Part shown: in pieces, positions 1 to 4,833 of the stretch | Numbering within the stretch: position 1 is the stretch's first letter | Layout of the letters: each line of letters opens with the position of its first letter | From: JBCBSS01 sp039819065 | GTDB lineage: Bacteria; Bacteroidota; Bacteroidia; Cytophagales; Cyclobacteriaceae | Assembly: GCA_039819065.1 (NCBI GenBank) | Contig: JBCBSS010000249.1 | Location: 1-5,326 of the forward strand | Reading direction: 5' to 3' | DNA length: 5,326 nucleotides | The notes under the pieces: generated by a model | The model's input: the letters and a program-made list of their open reading frames with translations, nothing else | The model's database searches: none | Told to the model about the DNA's origin: nothing | Made by a program: the position numbers and the translations under genes

Positions 1-1
1 A

Positions 2-76
2 ACAATTAACATTAGACTGCTTTATGAAACAAGACTGGGCTTAAGGTTTCTTACAGCAAAGAAAGATTTCATTTAA
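2..76 (+). CDS. Possible 3' end of an upstream gene (24 codons)
   Basis: The frame starting at base 2 is open from the window edge to a TAA at 74-76 and would encode a C-terminus rich in Leu, Arg and Lys (ending FLTAKKDFI). It stops 30 bp before lanC, a spacing that would suit an operon. It does not resemble a LanB C-terminus, and I do not recognise it. The other two forward frames are closed by stops at 7-9 and 42-44. With only 24 codons visible this could be chance, so treat it as a possibility only. Confidence 0.25.
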   Translation, partial: TINIRLLYETRLGLRFLTAKKDFI

Positions 77-106
77 AAAGATCAAAGCAAAGAACCGATA
101 ATATAT

Positions 107-1327
107 ATGGACCACTGGAAAACCATCGTAGATGGTATAGATAAAGAAGAAGTTATTCAGAAGATTCGGGAGATTTCTACTGTATTAGAAAGTATTCCTG
201 ATAAAGAAATATACAGTAGTACCGGCTTATTAGTAGGGTCAAGTGGAATTGGATTGTTCTTCTTGAACATGGCGAAAGTCTATGATGACGAAAAATACTA
301 CGCTAAACTGGGTGAAGTAATAGAAAAGTCGGTAGATGTTTTTGCTAATGACCAAACCCAGTTTTCAATATGCTATGGAGCAGCAGGTTTGGGTTGGTTA
401 ATTAACCATGCGGTTAAAAACGATCTGATGGATGCGGTAGATGCGGAAGATATATTACAATATCTGGATAATTATTTAGCGCCAATAATGGTATACGAAA
501 TGAAAAGGGGCAACTATGATTTTCTACATGGTGCTCTTGGGGTAGCGATTTATTTTCTCAGCAGAGAAAAAGCTGATCATGAAAAATACATCATTGAAGT
601 CATAAAAGAACTTGAGAAACTAGCTGTTGTGGAATCCAACGGTATGGTTAAGTGGCCTTTCTTTCATGTTGATAAAATAGAAGACAACAGGTTCAATCTT
701 GGCTTATCTCACGGCATCCCGAGTATCATATCATTTTTATCAAAAGCGCAAGAAAGTAATATTCTACCTGATACTTGTACACACCTGATCGAAGGGGCTA
801 CGAATTATGTTCTTTCTAAAGCTTATGACTTTGATTCAAAAGGTTGCTACTGGGATTATTTCGTAGATGATGACTCAGGCCCCTATGTTAGTAGGCTTGC
901 CTGGTGCTATGGTGATATTGGCATAGCTAATGTACTACTAGAAGCAAGTCAAGTATTGCAAAACTCAGAATTGAAGGCTAAGTCTATTGATATCTTCAAA
1001 AAAACAGCCACTCGACAAGATCCACAAAAAAATCAAATCTGGGATAGTTGCTTTTGTCATGGGGCGTCTGGTTTGGCCTATATATTTCAAAAAGCGTTTA
1101 ATCAAACCGGATTGGTTGATCTTAAAGAGGCTGCAACGCACTGGACGAAAGTTTCGCTAAGACTAGCAAACCACAAGGATGGCTACGCCGGTTATAAAAT
1201 GTATGGGGCTAATCAGTCTTTCGAGGATAAGCCTGGGTACCTTGAAGGTATCTCGGGTGTTGGCTTAAGTCTCCTAGCTGCTGCACATTCAGAAGTGTCC
1301 GGTTGGGACGAGAGTTTACTCCTTTAA
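107..1327 (+). CDS. lanC: LanC-like lanthionine synthetase (class I lanthipeptide cyclase)
   Basis: A 406-residue cytoplasmic zinc enzyme that adds Cys thiols to dehydroalanine/dehydrobutyrine in the precursor, forming (methyl)lanthionine rings. Length is normal for LanC. The family's seven Gly-rich turns of the double alpha-barrel can all be read: GSSGIG (44-49), YGAAGLG (90-96), HGALG (141-145), HGIPS (202-206), YGDIGIA (268-274), HGASGLA (318-324) and EGISGVG (380-386). Zinc ligands are Cys267 (WCYG) and Cys317-His318 (CHG). By alignment with NisC by eye, Asp138, His202, Arg263 and Tyr268 match NisC Asp141, His212, Arg280 and Tyr285, so the enzyme should be active. The ATG at 107 is preceded by AT-rich DNA without a Shine-Dalgarno sequence, normal for Bacteroidota. 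The esterase-family gene follows after 31 bp, and three Cys-rich precursors lie about 2 kb downstream and are the likely substrates. Family assignment is firm; the substrate link is inferred from position. Confidence 0.96.
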   Translation: MDHWKTIVDGIDKEEVIQKIREISTVLESIPDKEIYSSTGLLVGSSGIGLFFLNMAKVYDDEKYYAKLGEVIEKSVDVFANDQTQFSICYGAAGLGWLINHAVKNDLMDAVDAEDILQYLDNYLAPIMVYEMKRGNYDFLHGALGVAIYFLSREKADHEKYIIEVIKELEKLAVVESNGMVKWPFFHVDKIEDNRFNLGLSHGIPSIISFLSKAQESNILPDTCTHLIEGATNYVLSKAYDFDSKGCYWDYFVDDDSGPYVSRLAWCYGDIGIANVLLEASQVLQNSELKAKSIDIFKKTATRQDPQKNQIWDSCFCHGASGLAYIFQKAFNQTGLVDLKEAATHWTKVSLRLANHKDGYAGYKMYGANQSFEDKPGYLEGISGVGLSLLAAAHSEVSGWDESLLL

Positions 1328-1358
1328 ACATCAAGCTCACAAGCACTAGTTTTTGATC

Positions 1359-3110
1359 ATGAGACACTTGATTTCGGCCATAGCGATCTTTTTATTACTC
1401 TATGCAAATGTTAAGGCGCAGGATCTTCGCTTTAATAATGAAGACGTACTAACAATAGAATCCATCCATGCGGAAGATGGCTATCAAGATATTATCGCTC
1501 TAAGTGGTTATCTGGAAGGTAAGCAAATCGTTGCTATGGGAGAATCAACGCATGGCACCAAAGAGTTTCACAAGCTTAGGCACAAGGTCTTAAGATACTT
1601 AGTCGAAGAACAAGGCTTGAAGATCATAGCAGTAGAAGCGGGTTTCGCCGAAGCATTCGCTGTAAATGAGTATGTAACAAACGGAGAAGGCAATCTGACC
1701 AAAGCAATAAGTGAGCTAAAGTTTTGGCCACTTAATTCAAAGGAGTTCCATCATATGGTTGAATGGATTAGGGGATATAATCAAGGGAAAGCGTATAATG
1801 AGCAGGTCAAATTTTATGGCTTTGACGTGCAATCTCCTGTTACAGCAGCTAGGCTGGTCAAAACCGAATTGGCTAATACGGGAGAAAAACGCTATTCTCA
1901 ACTAAAATCCCTGGCAGTTCTGAGCAATTTGAATCGGAGATTGAATAAGGGAGAACTAAAAAACTTTACTAAAGAAATTGATGGTCTAAAAAAGCATTTG
2001 TCAGGTAAACCATCGGCAAAAGACTTCGATACAGCTTTAACTCAAAAATTGTTTTTAGCAAATGTTGCGTCAATGCAGTATTTCTTGCAAATAGCCAACA
2101 ATAAAACTACGGGCAGGTACATTAGAGACAAGGCTATGGCTCACTTTGTTGAAATGATATTAGAGATAGAAGGGGAAGATCAAAAAATGATGCTTTGGGC
2201 TCATAATGCACACATAGAAAGACGATCGCATTTGGGGAAGTTTGGAAGCATGGGGTATCATCTTGATAAGAGGTTTGGTGGTCAATACTATACAGTAGCC
2301 TTGGAGTTTTTCAGCGGATCTCTTCGAGCAGTCGGTCCTTATGGTCTAGCCAATTACACTATCGAGTCTCCTAAAGAGGGCTCTTTACCTTTCGCCTTAG
2401 GAGCAATCAATCCAGTAAATTTCTACATCGATTTAAATCAGTTGAAGGCAAACAATGATGCTCACCCAATATTTACGAAAAAGGTAAGTATGCATTCTAT
2501 TGGTGCTATATATATACCACAAAGTCAAGACAGTTATTATTCAGAACAGCTCTTGTCAAAAGCTTACGATGCGGTACTATTCACCCGTACATCAACTCCC
2601 ATTACTCATATAGCAGGCACCATTCCACCTGCAAGCATATTAGTCCAGTCTATCGATGCCACACCATATGCTGGTAAAAAAGTCAAGTTCGTTGCAACAG
2701 CCAAAGTGCCCGGTAATAACAAATCTACCAGAAGTGGTTTATGGATGACATCGGCTGATCCAAAACAGCCTATGTCAGCGATGAGAAACAGAGTATTTCA
2801 ACAAGTACAATCCGAAGAATGGACTCGGGTAGAGTTAATCAAAGACATTGATAAAGTCACCACATCGATAGATTTCGGCTTCCTGCAACAGGGCAAAGGC
2901 GACTTCTATCTAGACAAACTAGAGCTTTATTGGCTCAATGATGGAAATTGGGAGCAAATAGAATTAGTGAACCCTGGTCTCGAAGAAAGTGAAAGTGGTC
3001 AAGAACCTTCAGCTTGGAAAATTCTCAAAGACACGGATGATTACGAAATCACTATCACTGATAATGAATCATTCGAGGGTAGCAAAAGTCTACTCATTAG
3101 CTATAACTAA
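1359..3110 (+). CDS. Secreted erythromycin esterase family hydrolase with C-terminal extension
   Basis: A 583-residue protein of the EreA/EreB family. Known members open the macrolactone ring of erythromycin; most homologues have no known substrate. Residues 1-20 form a signal peptide (basic start, hydrophobic 4-15, VKA before Gln21) with no lipobox Cys, so a periplasmic or secreted location is expected. Family motifs are present: GESTHG (61-66, His65), VEAGF (92-96, Glu93), GFDVQ (154-158) and WAHNAH (280-285, His282/His285). These are the conserved Glu/His residues of the active site. The hydrolase domain ends near residue 415. Residues about 420-583 look like a beta-rich, carbohydrate-binding-type sandwich (FYLDKLELYW at 516-525; NPGLEE at 538-543); this fold is inferred. 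The ATG at 1359 is preferred over an in-frame TTG six bases upstream because it gives a clean signal peptide. The gap to lanC is 31 bp, so co-transcription is likely. Self-protection, peptide tailoring or an unrelated role are all possible. Confidence 0.88.
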   Translation: MRHLISAIAIFLLLYANVKAQDLRFNNEDVLTIESIHAEDGYQDIIALSGYLEGKQIVAMGESTHGTKEFHKLRHKVLRYLVEEQGLKIIAVEAGFAEAFAVNEYVTNGEGNLTKAISELKFWPLNSKEFHHMVEWIRGYNQGKAYNEQVKFYGFDVQSPVTAARLVKTELANTGEKRYSQLKSLAVLSNLNRRLNKGELKNFTKEIDGLKKHLSGKPSAKDFDTALTQKLFLANVASMQYFLQIANNKTTGRYIRDKAMAHFVEMILEIEGEDQKMMLWAHNAHIERRSHLGKFGSMGYHLDKRFGGQYYTVALEFFSGSLRAVGPYGLANYTIESPKEGSLPFALGAINPVNFYIDLNQLKANNDAHPIFTKKVSMHSIGAIYIPQSQDSYYSEQLLSKAYDAVLFTRTSTPITHIAGTIPPASILVQSIDATPYAGKKVKFVATAKVPGNNKSTRSGLWMTSADPKQPMSAMRNRVFQQVQSEEWTRVELIKDIDKVTTSIDFGFLQQGKGDFYLDKLELYWLNDGNWEQIELVNPGLEESESGQEPSAWKILKDTDDYEITITDNESFEGSKSLLISYN

Positions 3111-3264
3111 ATGGTAATTTGTATCCTATGAACACGAATGGTTCAAACTTTAGTCTGCTAGTAAGCATTTAGAAACGATTATCTCTTGGCTGTTGGTAAT
3201 CGCATTCACAGTTCTGATGGTATGTACTCTTAAAGAGAAAAAGCACAAACTTCTCGCTTAATAC

Positions 3265-3295
3265 TTGTTTATGGTTGCTTTGGAATATACCTTGT
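3265..3295 (+). promoter_or_regulatory. Candidate Bacteroidota-type promoter of precursor gene 1
   Basis: TTG (3265-3267), a 20-nt spacer, then TACCTTGT (3288-3295). This resembles the Bacteroidota -33/-7 pattern (TTG, about 20 nt, TAnnTTTG), lacking one T. The -7 element starts 42 nt before the ATG. The same arrangement recurs before precursors 2 and 3, which raises confidence. The rest of the gap between the esterase-family gene and precursor 1 (3111-3264) shows no gene or clear terminator. Confidence 0.5.
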
Positions 3296-3329
3296 ATAAT
3301 CAGATAAAACCAATTATAAACTAAACATT

Positions 3330-3611
3330 ATGAAGAAAAAGAAAGTAAAACTGACTTTAAAGAAGCAGACCATCTCCAAATTGAATGAGAATGAGCTCAA
3401 TGAGATCATGGGTGGTGGCTCTTTTGCATTTTGTGGTAGTTCTGCTCATCATTTCACTTGTGGTTGCACTAATAACTCCTGTGCACCTACTAACCCTTAT
3501 ACTTACTGCGTGACCGAGTGTCTTGATAGTGGTGGCACATGCTATGCTACTTGCCCAGGTGGAGGTGGTGGAGGCGGAGGAGAGGATCCCGGGTTTGTTG
3601 AAGATTTGTAG
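3330..3611 (+). CDS. lanA: Class I lanthipeptide precursor, copy 1 (acidic tail)
   Basis: A 93-residue precursor peptide. Residues 1-29 are the leader: a Lys-rich start, LTLKKQTISKLNE (8-20) as the LanB/LanC recognition region typical of Bacteroidota lanthipeptides, then NEIMGG with a double-Gly site for a C39-type exporter peptidase. Core residues 31-75 hold 8 Cys (35, 44, 46, 51, 60, 64, 71, 75) and 12 Ser/Thr that can be dehydrated. Then come Pro76, eight Gly (77-84) and an acidic tail, EDPGFVEDL. No signal peptide is seen. The ATG at 3330 follows AT-rich DNA without a Shine-Dalgarno sequence, and the start is fixed by alignment with the two other copies. Ring pattern and activity cannot be read from sequence, and some Cys may form disulfides instead of thioethers. 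Compared with copies 2 and 3, the core is identical, the leader nearly so, and the tail unrelated. Confidence 0.93.
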   Translation: MKKKKVKLTLKKQTISKLNENELNEIMGGGSFAFCGSSAHHFTCGCTNNSCAPTNPYTYCVTECLDSGGTCYATCPGGGGGGGGEDPGFVEDL

Positions 3612-3619
3612 ACAACGTC

Positions 3620-3709
3620 ACCTAACAAGAGGAGTATATAGTATTCTAAAGCTACACTCTGAATAGAAGGTCAAGAACTCTTATTATACCAAGGATCCTC
3701 TTTTTAGGT
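3620..3709 (+). other. Long-loop inverted repeat after precursor gene 1
   Basis: ACCTAACAAGAGGA (3620-3633) pairs with TCCTCTTTTTAGGT (3696-3709), 13 of 14 positions, enclosing 62 nt. Inside, GTATA (3634-3638) can pair with TATAC (3685-3689), and TATTC (3642-3646) with GAATA (3661-3665). The element starts 9 nt after the stop codon. No T-run follows the second arm, so it is not a classical intrinsic terminator; an mRNA 3'-end or partial-termination structure is possible. Confidence 0.45.
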
Positions 3710-3815
3710 CCATTCTAAATAGCATTACAAAATACCAACCACTACTCTCCCGCAACTACCGCACCCTGCCTTCAATATTGTTCTAAAAGATTGAGGTCCA
3801 AAGCACACTTTTCTC

Positions 3816-3846
3816 TTGGATCAATCAATGATACACCATATATTCA
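3816..3846 (+). promoter_or_regulatory. Candidate Bacteroidota-type promoter of precursor gene 2
   Basis: TTG (3816-3818), a 20-nt spacer, then TATATTCA (3839-3846), starting 40 nt before the ATG at 3879. The -7 element keeps TAnnTT but not the final TG. Spacing and position match the elements before copies 1 and 3. If correct, the promoter overlaps the in-frame TTG at 3816, which argues against that TTG as a translation start. Confidence 0.42.
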
Positions 3847-3878
3847 TAGTTAAATATTTCAATCTTAAATTTAATATT

Positions 3879-4166
3879 ATGAAGAAGAAGAAGGTAAAAC
3901 TGACTTTAAAGAAGCAGACTATCTCCAAGTTAAACGAGAACGAGATCAATGAGATCATGGGTGGTGGTTCGTTTGCTTTTTGCGGTAGTTCCGCTCACCA
4001 TTTTACTTGTGGCTGCACTAATAACTCTTGCGCTCCAACCAACCCGTATACTTACTGCGTAACAGAATGTCTGGATAGTGGTGGTACATGCTACGCAACC
4101 TGCGGCGGTGGTGGAGGTGGTGGGGGTACAGGAGGCCCCTTGCCTACTGATGAACATATTTATTAA
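3879..4166 (+). CDS. lanA: Class I lanthipeptide precursor, copy 2
   Basis: A 95-residue precursor. The leader differs from copy 1 by one residue (Leu23 to Ile). Core 31-75 is identical in protein to copy 1 although 21 of 45 codons differ. Gly76-83 form an eight-Gly run, followed by the tail TGGPLPTDEHIY, unrelated to copy 1. The frame is open further upstream to a TTG at 3816, which would add 21 residues, but the ATG at 3879 gives the same leader start as copies 1 and 3 and is chosen. Expected processing is as for copy 1: LanB dehydration, LanC cyclisation, cleavage after the double Gly near residue 29. Function of the finished peptide is unknown. Confidence 0.93.
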   Translation: MKKKKVKLTLKKQTISKLNENEINEIMGGGSFAFCGSSAHHFTCGCTNNSCAPTNPYTYCVTECLDSGGTCYATCGGGGGGGGTGGPLPTDEHIY

Positions 4167-4176
4167 TTAACTCTCC

Positions 4177-4277
4177 CGAGAAGCTGTTCTGAAGCATTAG
4201 GTCACAACCTTAATCTATATCTTTCCAGAGTAAATATGGACAGAAAGTAGATAAGCATCTCTCAGAACAGCTTCTTG
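4177..4277 (+). other. Branched inverted-repeat structure after precursor gene 2
   Basis: GAAGCTGTTCTGA (4180-4192) is perfectly complementary to TCAGAACAGCTTC (4262-4274); A4179-T4275, a G-U wobble and C4177-G4277 extend the stem to 16 positions. The 69-nt interior can fold into two further hairpins: AGGT-CACA-ACCT (4199-4210), and ATCTA/TAGAT (4213-4217/4248-4252) continuing with CTTTC/GAAAG (4221-4225/4243-4247). This suggests a three-way junction. It starts 10 nt after the stop codon and has no T-run after it. It could be a structured 3' untranslated region, a partial terminator or a small RNA; the sequence alone does not decide. Confidence 0.5.
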
Positions 4278-4353
4278 CCAAATTGAACATTATCCCCATT
4301 AACCAACCGTTACCATTTAGTCGGTTGTATTTCCTACTTTGTACTCATTCTGT

Positions 4354-4384
4354 TTGCATCTCTGATCTCCTAAACATATCTTAA
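4354..4384 (+). promoter_or_regulatory. Candidate Bacteroidota-type promoter of precursor gene 3
   Basis: TTG (4354-4356, within TTTG), a 20-nt spacer, then TATCTTAA (4377-4384), starting 42 nt before the ATG. It has the same geometry as the elements before copies 1 and 2. A TACTTTG at 4335-4341 is an alternative -7 element but has no TTG at the right distance upstream. Confidence 0.45.
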
Positions 4385-4418
4385 AAGATAAGATAATGAT
4401 CATTCAAAATTTTACATT

Positions 4419-4700
4419 ATGAAGAAAAAGAAGGTAAAACTGACTTTAAAGAAGCAAACTATTTCCAAATTGAACGAACAAGAACTCAACGAAGTGATGG
4501 GTGGTGGTTCATTTGCGTTTTGTGGAAGCTCTGCGCATCATTTCACTTGTGGTTGCACCAACAACTCCTGCGCACCTACCAACCCTTACACATACTGCGT
4601 GACCGAATGTTTAGACAGTGGTGGCACATGCTATGCCACTTGCGGCGGAGGTGGTGGAGGTGGAGACACCGGCGGAACTATAGTCCCAATAGCCCGATAA
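4419..4700 (+). CDS. lanA: Class I lanthipeptide precursor, copy 3
   Basis: A 93-residue precursor. The leader differs from copy 1 at two positions (Asn21 to Gln, Ile26 to Val). Core 31-75 is identical in protein to copies 1 and 2, with 15 of 45 codons differing from copy 1. Seven Gly (76-82) are followed by the tail DTGGTIVPIAR, the only tail ending in a basic residue. A T-G-G motif just after the Gly run is shared with copy 2 only. It lies last in the array and is followed by a compact hairpin (4716-4740). Substrate and processing expectations are as for the other two copies. Confidence 0.93.
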   Translation: MKKKKVKLTLKKQTISKLNEQELNEVMGGGSFAFCGSSAHHFTCGCTNNSCAPTNPYTYCVTECLDSGGTCYATCGGGGGGGDTGGTIVPIAR

Positions 4701-4715
4701 AGTATCCGTTACCGC

Positions 4716-4740
4716 GAGTGTCAGTTTTTCACTGACACTC
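4716..4740 (+). terminator. Probable terminator hairpin closing the precursor array
   Basis: GAGTGTCAGT (4716-4725) and ACTGACACTC (4731-4740) form a perfect 10-bp stem with a five-base TTTTC loop, 15 nt after the stop of precursor 3. No T-run follows the stem on either strand, so classical intrinsic termination is uncertain. Its position between converging genes supports a role in 3'-end formation, possibly for both strands. Confidence 0.55.
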
Positions 4741-4812
4741 ATTGGCGAAAAAGCAGGCTTGAAGTCAACAGGTTTTCAAACAGTATAACTAACCAAACGT
4801 TCTGGCAATTCC

Positions 4813-4831
4813 TTCCAGTTCGATTCTGGAA
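4813..4831 (-). terminator. Weak hairpin just after the lanB stop
   Basis: TTCCAG (4813-4818) pairs with CTGGAA (4826-4831) around a seven-base loop. Read on the - strand it begins 2 nt after the lanB stop codon, so it may help form the 3' end of that transcript. No T-run follows. Read on the + strand it has the form of a tRNA T-arm (TTCGATT loop), but no tRNA is present around it. Confidence 0.3.
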
Positions 4832-4833
4832 AA

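Larger units (their letters stand above)
3330..4700 (+). repeat. Tandem triplication of the precursor gene
   Basis: Three direct copies of a unit of about 225 bp (leader plus core), at 3330-3554, 3879-4103 and 4419-4643. Starts are spaced 549 and 540 bp apart. Between copies the DNA does not visibly align apart from the short promoter elements. Synonymous divergence in the core is high, so the duplications are not recent, or homogenisation has not occurred. No IS element or recombination site is visible at the joins. Confidence 0.9.

Noticed and set aside
1353..1358. TTG start two codons before the chosen start of the esterase-family gene
   Set aside because: The ATG at 1359 gives a standard signal peptide and is the more common start codon.
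3111..3264. A gene or clear terminator between the esterase-family gene and precursor 1
   Set aside because: Only short weak inverted repeats of 5-6 bp (for example CGATTA/TAATCG) are present, and no convincing open frame.
3241..3815. Shared AAGCACA...TTCTC motif upstream of precursors 1 (3241-3255) and 2 (3801-3815)
   Set aside because: It is absent upstream of copy 3, and its distance to the candidate -33 element differs (24 versus 15 nt), so it cannot be supported as an operator.
3816..3878. 21-residue N-terminal extension of precursor copy 2 from a TTG start
   Set aside because: Copies 1 and 3 begin at the Met-Lys-Lys-Lys-Lys leader start, and the region contains the candidate promoter for copy 2.
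3930..4157. Open frame of 75 codons on the - strand inside precursor copy 2
   Set aside because: It lies fully antisense to copy 2, shows low-complexity Thr/Ala/Cys runs arising from the Gly/Cys-rich sense strand, and is not conserved opposite copies 1 and 3.
4520..4735. Open frame of 71 codons overlapping precursor copy 3 on the + strand
   Set aside because: It is the shifted frame of copy 3 (Trp/Arg/His-rich from GGN and TGN codons), reads through the terminator hairpin and has no recognisable features.
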